A DNA stretch of 64,000 nucleotides from Favolaschia claudopus. Taxonomy: Eukaryota; Basidiomycota; Agaricomycetes; Agaricales; Mycenaceae. Positions 12,601 to 25,810 of this stretch are shown in pieces. Each line of letters begins with the position of its first letter. Position 1 is the stretch's first letter. Both the position numbers and the translations under genes were made by a program. Location of the stretch: the NCBI GenBank assembly GCA_037176885.1, contig JAWWNJ010000138.1:1-64000 (forward strand), given 5' to 3'. Below the pieces are notes generated by a model that searched no databases, was not told the DNA's origin, and saw only the letters and a program-made list of their open reading frames with translations.

Positions 12601-15600
12601 TGGGGTACCTTGTGTTTGACTTGGCTATGATTTCCGATCAGCAGAGTCTGTTCGCTATTGGGGACTCAAACTCAGCCTTTGAAGGCAAGTAGTTGTGCCC
12701 GCGATGAGGCATCTCTGTTCCTTATAGCTGCTCAGACGGATGTAGTTGCGGCGATACAAGTTGGCTTGGTGCGGGGTCGTTTTGTAGAAATCAAAACTGC
12801 AAAGCAAGCAGTTGCTGCTCTGACTCAAGGTGGCCTGGTGTGTAGAGCACTCCGAATGTGTTCGACAGGGTCAGACTGGGTTGATTGCCTGCTATCTTAC
12901 TTCTTGATGTCGAGGGTCCATTTGGCACGCCTCCGGGAGAAGTAGATGAAACCGGCGGGGACAGTTGCTGTTGTTGCAAGTGATGATACTCACTAGGCAG
13001 CCTGGGTTGATCGCCTGCTATTGTACTTGGTGATATATTGTTGACCATTGCCTTGTACACTTGAATATGTGCTTCCGTTGACTCGGTGACCCGCGATTTC
13101 CTTGACGATAGCGGGGAGGTCTGAGTGGCTAGTTCGCCAATGTCTTGCTGGTTTCCGTTGCTAACCCGTGCATTGCCCTGCTGGATTGCTTGGTCTGCGG
13201 TTTCCTTTCCGAAGCTGCCGAAAAAATTTTATATTCTGGTGGATTCCGTCGAGGGAGTGGGACCACTAACCTTAACGTCCGTGTTGTGGTGTTGTCCTAA
13301 ACCTTAACATCCGTGCTTCGGTGTTGCCTTGTGCATTGTGTATGACTTCGAACGCAGTGTTTGACCAAGTCGTGAATGTCAGGTGACCTGCGACTCGATT
13401 GCTGATGACATCATCTTATAGTCCTCCTCAAACGCTTCCATTCGAGCCTAAACCCAAGGCAATCGGTGCTCAATTGGCTGTCGTACCAACCTTTCGGTCC
13501 AAGCTGTACGATTTCCATTCAAGGCAATATAGCAAGTCAACGGGACCTGTTCGGGCGTTTGCGGCGACACTAGGGTGATTTGTAGGCTATTTGACACCCT
13601 TTTGGTTTACACTGATTTTTCCCAATTGCTCACCAGGCCTTGAAGTTGGCTCATTCAATTGCATTTCTTATAAGCCTTGGCTCTGGCTTATAATTTTTTT
13701 TCTGGCAGTGAGTCGCAATTATTATAAGGTCTTGCTTGTGCTTATAAGATTCTCGTTTCGTTTTTTGACTTGGAGGGCTCAGATGGCTTGCCCCTCCGAA
13801 TTCCACCTGCCCCCCCGGATTCCATGAATTTGGATGGATTGAGAGGTGATTTGAAAGGTGCCCCTCCGGATTCTATAAATTCATGGGTTTTCAGAGGTGA
13901 TTTGAAAGGTGCCCCCCCGGATTCCTTGGAATTCCAGCAGTTTTAGGGACTCTTTGCAAGGAATGCGGCACCGCATTCTCGGATAAGATAGCTAGTCTAT
14001 TTCACTGTCTGGCTGGCGAATCCACTGATTTGAGAGGGGTTTTCACAACCTGGCTGGCGAATCCCCTGATTTGGGGGTGCTTTTTCACAGACTGGCTGGC
14101 AATTCCCATAGATTTTGGGTGCTTTTTCACAGAATTGAGCGCTCAATTCACCGTTACCGTAGCTAGTCTTTCTGGATTTCCATCCACATTCCAGGCTATA
14201 TGACCAAGGCTTTGCACCATTACAAGGCATTGACTCTGGCTGTTGGTACATGGGCTCAACAGTGTTCACTTCGCTGGTGCAACACAGTCTTGTATTGTAT
14301 TGACTCAATTGAACACTATAAGGCTCTGGTTGTACTGGGTACTGTTCTGGCCTTATAATGGTTGCTTAGCCTTTGAATACGTCCTCCTGTTCACTGTGAT
14401 GACCCTTGAAGCCTTGTATTGGGTCTCTGTGCTACCTGGCCTTATAATGGTTGGTCGCTACTTGAATATGTCTCTTCCCTTCACTCTGATGACCTTGGTT
14501 TCCTTTACGTTCTAGCGGGCAGCTATGAGCGGCTAGTTCGCCAATGTCTTGCTGCATTCCGTTGTTAACCCGTACACTGCCTTGCTGGATTGTGTGCTCT
14601 TCGATTTCCTTTCCGAACCTGCCAAAAAAATTTAGGATAACAGTGGATTCCATCGGGGGAGTGATGTCGCCAACCCTAACATCTGTGCTGTTGAGTTGTC
14701 GCCAACCTTAACGTCTCTGCTCTGGTGGTGCCTTGCTGGATTCCGTATAGCTTCGATAGGCGTGTTTGGGTTTACGCAGTGTCTCTACCCGTTGAAGTCG
14801 ATATCCCTAAACCTTGCCAGGACACCAGAGACCTGTGATCCGTGGTTTCGAAGGCCTATCAGTGAGACGTATTCAATTGATGCAGTGCACTTGTCCCTGC
14901 ACGCAAATGACCGTATATATTCAACGCGTCCCAGTACTTGAGTCCCTTGATGCGGTTCGATAAGGTTGATCATGGCGGATCCTTGTAACTCTATTCAAAC
15001 GCTTCAATTCGAGCCTATACCCAAGGCAATCGGTGCACAATTGACTGTGCTATCAGAGTTTCGGTTTTCGCCCTACGGTTTCCGTTTGAGGCCATGTAGC
15101 AAGTCAACCAGACCTGTCAGGGCATTCGCAGTGACACTACCATGGTTTGTAAGCCATTTGGGACATGTTTGGTTCCAACAATATTTTTCCACACTGTCAT
15201 TATAGTCTCCAACCGGTGACTATAATAGTCATTTGAGTTGGCATTTATTATAAGGGCTCGTCTGCCATTATAATGATTCGTTTGGGGAGTTTGGTTCACT
15301 GAGAGTGTTTCCTTTGTGTTGTGTTTATTATAGCGCTTTGCTTTCGGCTATAAGAAGTGTCTTGAGTTTGTTGTTGGCAGTGGATTCCAGGGTGGCAGTG
15401 GATTCCACCCATTTGAGGCGGCTTTTCACAGGGTGGCAGTGGATTCCACTGAGTTCGAGGACATTTTCACAAGGTGGCAGTGGATTCCGTTCAATTGAGT
15501 GGGCTGTTTCAAAGTCTGGCAGTGGATTCCCATGGATTCGGGGACCTGTTGCATGGAATTGAGCTCTGAATTCCCCGTTACCGTAGCTAGTCTTTCTGGA

Positions 15601-18600
15601 TATCCCTCTGGATTCCAGCAGTCTGAAGTCAATGTCTTGCCAGGATATGAGGGCCTTGTAATGCTTGGTATTGAGTGCAAGTCATTGAGAATACCCAGAT
15701 GCATTCAATGCGTACGAACGACAATATTCAAGTCGGTACCCTACTTGAGTGCCTCAATGCCATTGGATTTTCCCGCCAAGCATATAGCCTTATAATGCCG
15801 GTCAAAGGCTTTGTTTCGAGCCTATACACAAGGCAATGGGTGGCTAATTGAGTGGGGTACCTTGTGTTTGACTTGGCTATGATTTCCGATCAGCAGAGTC
15901 TGTTCGCTATTGGGGACTCAAACTCAGCCTTTGAAGGCAAGTAGTTGTGCCCGCGATGAGGCATCTCTGTTCCTTATAGCTGCTCAGACGGATGTAGTTG
16001 CGGCGATACAAGTTGGCTTGGTGCGGGGTCGTTTTGTAGAAATCAAAACTGCAAAGCAAGCAGTTGCTGCTCTGACTCAAGGTGGCCTGGTGTGTAGAGC
16101 ACTCCGAATGTGTTCGACAGGGTCAGACTGGGTTGATTGCCTGCTATCTTACTTCTTGATGTCGAGGGTCCATTTGGCACGCCTCCGGGAGAAGTAGATG
16201 AAACCGGCGGGGACAGTTGCTGTTGTTGCAAGTGATGATACTCACTAGGCAGCCTGGGTTGATCGCCTGCTATTGTACTTGGTGATATATTGTTGACCAT
16301 TGCCTTGTACACTTGAATATGTGCTTCCGTTGACTCGGTGACCCGCGATTTCCTTGACGATAGCGGGGAGGTCTGAGTGGCTAGTTCGCCAATGTCTTGC
16401 TGGTTTCCGTTGCTAACCCGTGCATTGCCCTGCTGGATTGCTTGGTCTGCGGTTTCCTTTCCGAAGCTGCCGAAAAAATTTTATATTCTGGTGGATTCCG
16501 TCGAGGGAGTGGGACCACTAACCTTAACGTCCGTGTTGTGGTGTTGTCCTAAACCTTAACATCCGTGCTTCGGTGTTGCCTTGTGCATTGTGTATGACTT
16601 CGAACGCAGTGTTTGACCAAGTCGTGAATGTCAGGTGACCTGCGACTCGATTGCTGATGACATCATCTTATAGTCCTCCTCAAACGCTTCCATTCGAGCC
16701 TAAACCCAAGGCAATCGGTGCTCAATTGGCTGTCGTACCAACCTTTCGGTCCAAGCTGTACGATTTCCATTCAAGGCAATATAGCAAGTCAACGGGACCT
16801 GTTCGGGCGTTTGCGGCGACACTAGGGTGATTTGTAGGCTATTTGACACCCTTTTGGTTTACACTGATTTTTCCCAATTGCTCACCAGGCCTTGAAGTTG
16901 GCTCATTCAATTGCATTTCTTATAAGCCTTGGCTCTGGCTTATAATTTTTTTTCTGGCAGTGAGTCGCAATTATTATAAGGTCTTGCTTGTGCTTATAAG
17001 ATTCTCGTTTCGTTTTTTGACTTGGAGGGCTCAGATGGCTTGCCCCTCCGAATTCCACCTGCCCCCCCGGATTCCATGAATTTGGATGGATTGAGAGGTG
17101 ATTTGAAAGGTGCCCCTCCGGATTCTATAAATTCATGGGTTTTCAGAGGTGATTTGAAAGGTGCCCCCCCGGATTCCTTGGAATTCCAGCAGTTTTAGGG
17201 ACTCTTTGCAAGGAATGCGGCACCGCATTCTCGGATAAGATAGCTAGTCTATTTCACTGTCTGGCTGGCGAATCCACTGATTTGAGAGGGGTTTTCACAA
17301 CCTGGCTGGCGAATCCCCTGATTTGGGGGTGCTTTTTCACAGACTGGCTGGCAATTCCCATAGATTTTGGGTGCTTTTTCACAGAATTGAGCGCTCAATT
17401 CACCGTTACCGTAGCTAGTCTTTCTGGATTTCCATCCACATTCCAGGCTATATGACCAAGGCTTTGCACCATTACAAGGCATTGACTCTGGCTGTTGGTA
17501 CATGGGCTCAACAGTGTTCACTTCGCTGGTGCAACACAGTCTTGTATTGTATTGACTCAATTGAACACTATAAGGCTCTGGTTGTACTGGGTACTGTTCT
17601 GGCCTTATAATGGTTGCTTAGCCTTTGAATACGTCCTCCTGTTCACTGTGATGACCCTTGAAGCCTTGTATTGGGTCTCTGTGCTACCTGGCCTTATAAT
17701 GGTTGGTCGCTACTTGAATATGTCTCTTCCCTTCACTCTGATGACCTTGGTTTCCTTTACGTTCTAGCGGGCAGCTATGAGCGGCTAGTTCGCCAATGTC
17801 TTGCTGCATTCCGTTGTTAACCCGTACACTGCCTTGCTGGATTGTGTGCTCTTCGATTTCCTTTCCGAACCTGCCAAAAAAATTTAGGATAACAGTGGAT
17901 TCCATCGGGGGAGTGATGTCGCCAACCCTAACATCTGTGCTGTTGAGTTGTCGCCAACCTTAACGTCTCTGCTCTGGTGGTGCCTTGCTGGATTCCGTAT
18001 AGCTTCGATAGGCGTGTTTGGGTTTACGCAGTGTCTCTACCCGTTGAAGTCGATATCCCTAAACCTTGCCAGGACACCAGAGACCTGTGATCCGTGGTTT
18101 CGAAGGCCTATCAGTGAGACGTATTCAATTGATGCAGTGCACTTGTCCCTGCACGCAAATGACCGTATATATTCAACGCGTCCCAGTACTTGAGTCCCTT
18201 GATGCGGTTCGATAAGGTTGATCATGGCGGATCCTTGTAACTCTATTCAAACGCTTCAATTCGAGCCTATACCCAAGGCAATCGGTGCACAATTGACTGT
18301 GCTATCAGAGTTTCGGTTTTCGCCCTACGGTTTCCGTTTGAGGCCATGTAGCAAGTCAACCAGACCTGTCAGGGCATTCGCAGTGACACTACCATGGTTT
18401 GTAAGCCATTTGGGACATGTTTGGTTCCAACAATATTTTTCCACACTGTCATTATAGTCTCCAACCGGTGACTATAATAGTCATTTGAGTTGGCATTTAT
18501 TATAAGGGCTCGTCTGCCATTATAATGATTCGTTTGGGGAGTTTGGTTCACTGAGAGTGTTTCCTTTGTGTTGTGTTTATTATAGCGCTTTGCTTTCGGC

Positions 18601-18834
18601 TATAAGAAGTGTCTTGAGTTTGTTGTTGGCAGTGGATTCCAGGGTGGCAGTGGATTCCACCCATTTGAGGCGGCTTTTCACAGGGTGGCAGTGGATTCCA
18701 CTGAGTTCGAGGACATTTTCACAAGGTGGCAGTGGATTCCGTTCAATTGAGTGGGCTGTTTCAAAGTCTGGCAGTGGATTCCCATGGATTCGGGGACCTG
18801 TTGCATGGAATTGAGCTCTGAATTCCCCGTTACC

Positions 18835-18848
18835 GTAGCTAGGTGCCC
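18835..18848. repeat. Internal breakpoint of the satellite array
   Basis: Normal units read GTAGCTAGTCTTTC here. This copy leaves the unit after GTAGCTAG and re-enters it at GTGCCCCTCC of the same repeat, equivalent to a 1,733-bp tandem duplication of 17108-18840. The join shares two bases (AG). The end of the whole array at 23829 leaves the unit at exactly the same base. Confidence 0.9.
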
Positions 18849-21800
18849 CTCCGGATTCTATAAATTCATGGGTTTTCAGAGGTGATTTGAAAGGTGCCCC
18901 CCCGGATTCCTTGGAATTCCAGCAGTTTTAGGGACTCTTTGCAAGGAATGCGGCACCGCATTCTCGGATAAGATAGCTAGTCTATTTCACTGTCTGGCTG
19001 GCGAATCCACTGATTTGAGAGGGGTTTTCACAACCTGGCTGGCGAATCCCCTGATTTGGGGGTGCTTTTTCACAGACTGGCTGGCAATTCCCATAGATTT
19101 TGGGTGCTTTTTCACAGAATTGAGCGCTCAATTCACCGTTACCGTAGCTAGTCTTTCTGGATTTCCATCCACATTCCAGGCTATATGACCAAGGCTTTGC
19201 ACCATTACAAGGCATTGACTCTGGCTGTTGGTACATGGGCTCAACAGTGTTCACTTCGCTGGTGCAACACAGTCTTGTATTGTATTGACTCAATTGAACA
19301 CTATAAGGCTCTGGTTGTACTGGGTACTGTTCTGGCCTTATAATGGTTGCTTAGCCTTTGAATACGTCCTCCTGTTCACTGTGATGACCCTTGAAGCCTT
19401 GTATTGGGTCTCTGTGCTACCTGGCCTTATAATGGTTGGTCGCTACTTGAATATGTCTCTTCCCTTCACTCTGATGACCTTGGTTTCCTTTACGTTCTAG
19501 CGGGCAGCTATGAGCGGCTAGTTCGCCAATGTCTTGCTGCATTCCGTTGTTAACCCGTACACTGCCTTGCTGGATTGTGTGCTCTTCGATTTCCTTTCCG
19601 AACCTGCCAAAAAAATTTAGGATAACAGTGGATTCCATCGGGGGAGTGATGTCGCCAACCCTAACATCTGTGCTGTTGAGTTGTCGCCAACCTTAACGTC
19701 TCTGCTCTGGTGGTGCCTTGCTGGATTCCGTATAGCTTCGATAGGCGTGTTTGGGTTTACGCAGTGTCTCTACCCGTTGAAGTCGATATCCCTAAACCTT
19801 GCCAGGACACCAGAGACCTGTGATCCGTGGTTTCGAAGGCCTATCAGTGAGACGTATTCAATTGATGCAGTGCACTTGTCCCTGCACGCAAATGACCGTA
19901 TATATTCAACGCGTCCCAGTACTTGAGTCCCTTGATGCGGTTCGATAAGGTTGATCATGGCGGATCCTTGTAACTCTATTCAAACGCTTCAATTCGAGCC
20001 TATACCCAAGGCAATCGGTGCACAATTGACTGTGCTATCAGAGTTTCGGTTTTCGCCCTACGGTTTCCGTTTGAGGCCATGTAGCAAGTCAACCAGACCT
20101 GTCAGGGCATTCGCAGTGACACTACCATGGTTTGTAAGCCATTTGGGACATGTTTGGTTCCAACAATATTTTTCCACACTGTCATTATAGTCTCCAACCG
20201 GTGACTATAATAGTCATTTGAGTTGGCATTTATTATAAGGGCTCGTCTGCCATTATAATGATTCGTTTGGGGAGTTTGGTTCACTGAGAGTGTTTCCTTT
20301 GTGTTGTGTTTATTATAGCGCTTTGCTTTCGGCTATAAGAAGTGTCTTGAGTTTGTTGTTGGCAGTGGATTCCAGGGTGGCAGTGGATTCCACCCATTTG
20401 AGGCGGCTTTTCACAGGGTGGCAGTGGATTCCACTGAGTTCGAGGACATTTTCACAAGGTGGCAGTGGATTCCGTTCAATTGAGTGGGCTGTTTCAAAGT
20501 CTGGCAGTGGATTCCCATGGATTCGGGGACCTGTTGCATGGAATTGAGCTCTGAATTCCCCGTTACCGTAGCTAGTCTTTCTGGATATCCCTCTGGATTC
20601 CAGCAGTCTGAAGTCAATGTCTTGCCAGGATATGAGGGCCTTGTAATGCTTGGTATTGAGTGCAAGTCATTGAGAATACCCAGATGCATTCAATGCGTAC
20701 GAACGACAATATTCAAGTCGGTACCCTACTTGAGTGCCTCAATGCCATTGGATTTTCCCGCCAAGCATATAGCCTTATAATGCCGGTCAAAGGCTTTGTT
20801 TCGAGCCTATACACAAGGCAATGGGTGGCTAATTGAGTGGGGTACCTTGTGTTTGACTTGGCTATGATTTCCGATCAGCAGAGTCTGTTCGCTATTGGGG
20901 ACTCAAACTCAGCCTTTGAAGGCAAGTAGTTGTGCCCGCGATGAGGCATCTCTGTTCCTTATAGCTGCTCAGACGGATGTAGTTGCGGCGATACAAGTTG
21001 GCTTGGTGCGGGGTCGTTTTGTAGAAATCAAAACTGCAAAGCAAGCAGTTGCTGCTCTGACTCAAGGTGGCCTGGTGTGTAGAGCACTCCGAATGTGTTC
21101 GACAGGGTCAGACTGGGTTGATTGCCTGCTATCTTACTTCTTGATGTCGAGGGTCCATTTGGCACGCCTCCGGGAGAAGTAGATGAAACCGGCGGGGACA
21201 GTTGCTGTTGTTGCAAGTGATGATACTCACTAGGCAGCCTGGGTTGATCGCCTGCTATTGTACTTGGTGATATATTGTTGACCATTGCCTTGTACACTTG
21301 AATATGTGCTTCCGTTGACTCGGTGACCCGCGATTTCCTTGACGATAGCGGGGAGGTCTGAGTGGCTAGTTCGCCAATGTCTTGCTGGTTTCCGTTGCTA
21401 ACCCGTGCATTGCCCTGCTGGATTGCTTGGTCTGCGGTTTTCCTTTCCGAAGCTGCCGAAAAAATTTTATATTCTGGTGGATTCCGTCGAGGGAGTGGGA
21501 CCACTAACCTTAACGTCCGTGTTGTGGTGTTGTCCTAAACCTTAACATCCGTGCTTCGGTGTTGCCTTGTGCATTGTGTATGACTTCGAACGCAGTGTTT
21601 GACCAAGTCGTGAATGTCAGGTGACCTGCGACTCGATTGCTGATGACATCATCTTATAGTCCTCCTCAAACGCTTCCATTCGAGCCTAAACCCAAGGCAA
21701 TCGGTGCTCAATTGGCTGTCGTACCAACCTTTCGGTCCAAGCTGTACGATTTCCATTCAAGGCAATATAGCAAGTCAACGGGACCTGTTCGGGCGTTTGC

Positions 21801-23829
21801 GGCGACACTAGGGTGATTTGTAGGCTATTTGACACCCTTTTGGTTTACACTGATTTTTCCCAATTGCTCACCAGGCCTTGAAGTTGGCTCATTCAATTGC
21901 ATTTCTTATAAGCCTTGGCTCTGGCTTATAATTTTTTTTCTGGCAGTGAGTCGCAATTATTATAAGGTCTTGCTTGTGCTTATAAGATTCTCGTTTCGTT
22001 TTTTGACTTGGAGGGCTCAGATGGCTTGCCCTCCGAATTCCACCTGCCCCCCCGGATTCCATGAATTTGGATGGATTGAGAGGTGATTTGAAAGGTGCCC
22101 CTCCGGATTCTATAAATTCATGGGTTTTCAGAGGTGATTTGAAAGGGTGCCCCCCCGGATTCCTTGGAATTCCAGCAGTTTTAGGGACTCTTTGCAAGGA
22201 ATGCGGCACCGCATTCTCGGATAAGATAGCTAGTCTATTTCACTGTCTGGCTGGCGAATCCACTGATTTGAGAGGGGTTTTCACAACCTGGCTGGCGAAT
22301 CCCCTGATTTGGGGGTGCTTTTTCACAGACTGGCTGGCAATTCCCATAGATTTTGGGTGCTTTTTCACAGAATTGAGCGCTCAATTCACCGTTACCGTAG
22401 CTAGTCTTTCTGGATTTCCATCCACATTCCAGGCTATATGACCAAGGCTTTGCACCATTACAAGGCATTGACTCCTGGCTGTTGGTACATGGGCTCAACA
22501 GTGTTCACTTCGCTGGTGCAACACAGTCTTGTATTGTATTGACTCAATTGAACACTATAAGGCTCTGGTTGTACTGGGTACTGTTCTGGCCTTATAATGG
22601 TTGCTTAGCCTTTGAATACGTCCTCCTGTTCACTGTGATGACCCTTGAAGCCTTGTATTGGGTCTCTGTGCTACCTGGCCTTATAATGGTTGGTCGCTAC
22701 TTGAATATGTCTCTTCCCTTCACTCTGATGACCTTGGTTTCCTTTACGTTCTAGCGGGCAGCTATGAGCGGCTAGTTCGCCAATGTCTTGCTGCATTCCG
22801 TTGTTAACCCGTACACTGCCTTGCTGGATTGTGTGCTCTTCGATTTCCTTTCCGAACCTGCCAAAAAAATTTAGGATAACAGTGGATTCCATCGGGGGAG
22901 TGATGTCGCCAACCCTAACATCTGTGCTGTTGAGTTGTCGCCAACCTTAACGTCTCTGCTCTGGTGGTGCCTTGCTGGATTCCGTATAGCTTCGATAGGC
23001 GTGTTTGGGTTTACGCAGTGTCTCTACCCGTTGAAGTCGATATCCCTAAACCTTGCCAGGACACCAGAGACCTGTGATCCGTGGTTTCGAAGGCCTATCA
23101 GTGAGACGTATTCAATTGATGCAGTGCACTTGTCCCTGCACGCAAATGACCGTATATATTCAACGCGTCCCAGTACTTGAGTCCCTTGATGCGGTTCGAT
23201 AAGGTTGATCATGGCGGATCCTTGTAACTCTATTCAAACGCTTCAATTCGAGCCTATACCCAAGGCAATCGGTGCACAATTGACTGTGCTATCAGAGTTT
23301 CGGTTTTCGCCCTACGGTTTCCGTTTGAGGCCATGTAGCAAGTCAACCAGACCTGTCAGGGCATTCGCAGTGACACTACCATGGTTTGTAAGCCATTTGG
23401 GACATGTTTGGTTCCAACAATATTTTTCCACACTGTCATTATAGTCTCCAACCGGTGACTATAATAGTCATTTGAGTTGGCATTTATTATAAGGGCTCGT
23501 CTGCCATTATAATGATTCGTTTGGGGAGTTTGGTTCACTGAGAGTGTTTCCTTTGTGTTGTGTTTATTATAGCGCTTTGCTTTCGGCTATAAGAAGTGTC
23601 TTGAGTTTGTTGTTGGCAGTGGATTCCAGGGTGGCAGTGGATTCCACCCATTTGAGGCGGCTTTTCACAGGGTGGCAGTGGATTCCACTGAGTTCGAGGA
23701 CATTTTCACAAGGTGGCAGTGGATTCCGTTCAATTGAGTGGGCTGTTTCAAAGTCTGGCAGTGGATTCCCATGGATTCGGGGACCTGTTGCATGGAATTG
23801 AGCTCTGAATTCCCCGTTACCGTAGCTAG

Positions 23830-24500
23830 GGCTCTTTGACAACCAAATTAGGCAATCCGATAAAGCCGACCATCGAAGTATAGTTCTGTGGTCTCGGATT
23901 ATCTTACACTCCCAACGTTCAAGACGTATTTGCATATTTGATTGACCATAATGATGTTCGGCAGCCGTCGGCGAAAAGTGGACAGGGCGGGTGAAATCGG
24001 CGACGCATGTCTTATCTTTTCTTATCTCTCTTGATCTTCCCAAGATCTGTTTATTTGGGGCGGATCAATGACGTACACCCCCCCTCCCCCCGGTCGCTCG
24101 ACTTTTGGAGGTTAGTGTCATGGACTTTATGATCGCTCACCTCTTGACTTAACTACCTCTGACCCTTCTCCGCTGCCAGAAAGGCAATATAAAATATGAA
24201 AATTTTTGTTTCGTCGATTTGAGACATCGCTGATCCCATCAATGATGGGACCTATTTGGTGGTGTTTAATCGATGCGCACCATAGATGCTACTTACCAGA
24301 AGCAACTTCCACACTGTGCTGGGAGGACTGGATACACCTTGTGTCCGAATCGGGTGGCTACCGAAATAGGTAGGTGCCGTAAGCGTACGTGAGTGATACA
24401 TTGACTGCCTCAGTGATGTATGAAATCCATGCCGTGAAATATATATTTATTGTGAGTTTTGAGCAGATAAAAAATCCCTGTAGGTGTATTCCGAGCGGTG
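23830..24500. other. Unique DNA just inside the satellite; no gene seen
   Basis: Starts directly after the GTAGCTAG end of the array. It includes a C-rich stretch near 24080-24095. No motif, intron-bounded exon or long coding frame is convincing, and no element termini were found. Confidence 0.5.
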
Positions 24501-24504
24501 TCAA

Positions 24505-24926
24505 ATATGTTACCGCCCACCTTCCCCGCCATCCGAAGTTCACCCCTGCTATGCAGATAGAGCTCGCCCGCCAATACACCTTGGATGAGTGGGTAGGGCC
24601 TGCGTTCCATGCCTTGATTGCATCCCCCCTTAGCGAGACCACTCAGGACGACGCTGAGCACATGGGTATCGTCACTTACTACAAGCTTGTCAAACTGAAG
24701 TTGGATATTATGGCTCATCGCCTGGGGCTGGCATTCTTTCCAGCAGACGTCGTTCATTCTTTCGGATGCGTACTCTATTTCGAAGGCACATGTCATTCAT
24801 GTGTTGAAGCAGTCCCTTCGTTGGATCGAGCTCATTCAGTATGGCACCCGGCGTCTTCTTGTTGTCCGGATGAAGCAGCTGCTTCGCATAGCCCCCCACC
24901 AGAATGATTCCCGTATTTTGCAGCAA
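24505..24926 (+). pseudogene. BTB/POZ-domain protein C-terminal fragment with an inverted 3' segment
   Basis: From about 24505 the plus strand reads a stretch resembling the region after the BTB fold in Agaricomycete BTB proteins: an LxRQYxxxEWVxPAF-like segment, then PLSE.T.DD, a V.YY.LV..K helix and FPADVVHS. About 90 residues are readable up to 24770. The expected next segment is present but on the minus strand (about 24912 down to 24790), where it reads GGYAKQLLHPDNKKTPG followed by ILNELD, the usual tail of this family. The two pieces point in opposite directions, so the gene is broken by a local inversion. The BTB fold itself is absent. Family assignment is from pattern memory. Confidence 0.6.
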
Positions 24927-24937
24927 CGCTCCTCATC

Positions 24938-25627
24938 TACTCGGCATGACCAAAAGTAACCGGAATTGTAGAATTTATATAGGAATTTCAATGGTCAACC
25001 AGCTTTGATGGGTCTAGCTCTTACCTATAGCATGTTTTCTCCGACTTGCATGACATAAACATAGATTGGAACATCGGGCAGCCAGAGAAATATTCGAAAT
25101 TCAGAAATTTCCCAATTTGGCAATATCTGCGTTTTAAAAATAGAAATTGGACAGATATGGGGTCAACGAGTTCTTGAGAAATGAGATTTAGGTCTTATGA
25201 TAATGTACATGAAATGCCAGAATTTAGCATCCTAGTCTCCACCTTTTGTGAGACGTTAAAAACTGGGCATAATGTTCAACCATCATAACATATATAATTG
25301 CAATTCAAATAGACGCACAACAAAGAGCACAGTGGACCCAAGCTACTTCATATGCAACAGCATATACTTCTACTATGATTACAGTACCAATCCTCCCAGC
25401 AGTTCTGTGTGCTAGCTTGCCATATACTCGTCATTCCCAAAAGTAACCGGAATCTTGCTTTTAGCACGCAGATTTTGTGACTTAGACCACTTTGAGCAAC
25501 ATAGATCTTCTTTACCGTGGTGACTGAACTAGGTGTCAGGAAACATGCAATTTCTGATTCCGGTTACTTTTGGTGATGACGAGTATAGGCAATTTGTGAT
25601 TCCGGTTACTTTTGGTCATACCGAGTA
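24938..25627. mobile_element. TA-flanked MITE, family 1 (TACTCG...CCGGAAT), carrying a nested copy
   Basis: The ends are TACTCGGCATGACC..AACCGGAAT and its inverted partner finishing CCGAGTA. Inverted termini of about 29 bp begin after TA on both sides, matching the TA target duplication of Tc1/mariner-type elements. Without the nested 161-bp element the length is about 530 bp, equal to the copies at 50754 and 57417. No transposase frame is present. Confidence 0.85.
25425..25585. mobile_element. Nested 161-bp internally deleted family-1 MITE
   Basis: It lies inside the 24938-25627 element. Its left part is the reverse complement of the right end of the 57417-57959 copy (through ATCTTCTTTA), and its right part is the reverse complement of that copy's left end (ACCGTGGTGACTGAAC onward). 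It is thus a deletion derivative of that subfamily, inserted in inverse orientation, with TA at both borders. Confidence 0.85.
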
Positions 25628-25810
25628 ACGAGACGTATAGCCTGGTACGAAACAAATATTGATACATGATAATCTGTAAAGGTATGCTGTAGCAATGAGC
25701 CACTGTATAGAGCAGGATGAAAATAGAGTACAATCACACCAATGACTGGCGTGCGGAGAGTAGGGAGGTGCAGCGCCAAGCTCACACCCGGCCAATAATC
25801 AAGTCACCTA

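Larger units (their letters stand above)
161..23829. repeat. Subtelomeric tandem satellite, 3,252-bp unit, 8 units (5 full length, 3 truncated)
   Basis: Identical sequence recurs at exactly 3,252 bp. Units: 161-3411, 3412-6663, 6664-9915, 9916-13167, 13168-16419, then truncated 16420-18840, 18841-21404 (lacking its first ~690 bp) and 21405-23829. I see no difference among the interior units. The telomere-proximal unit and the last unit carry single-base indels, for example near 176, 1129, 1413, 1520 and 2499, and near 21440, 22029, 22147 and 22474. Short open frames recur in every unit on both strands, but they lack recognisable domains, conflict with each other and change length with single-base indels. 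I therefore call no gene here. A subtelomeric non-coding transcript is possible but nothing in the sequence proves it. Confidence 0.97.

Noticed and set aside
21028..21504. 158-codon minus-strand frame in the satellite
   Set aside because: It exists only because of a one-base insertion near 21440. The same region in other units gives a 89-codon frame. No domain, so treated as chance.
1..23829. CRISPR array or phage-type repeat
   Set aside because: The repeats are kilobase-long and contiguous at a eukaryotic telomere; there are no short repeats with unique spacers.
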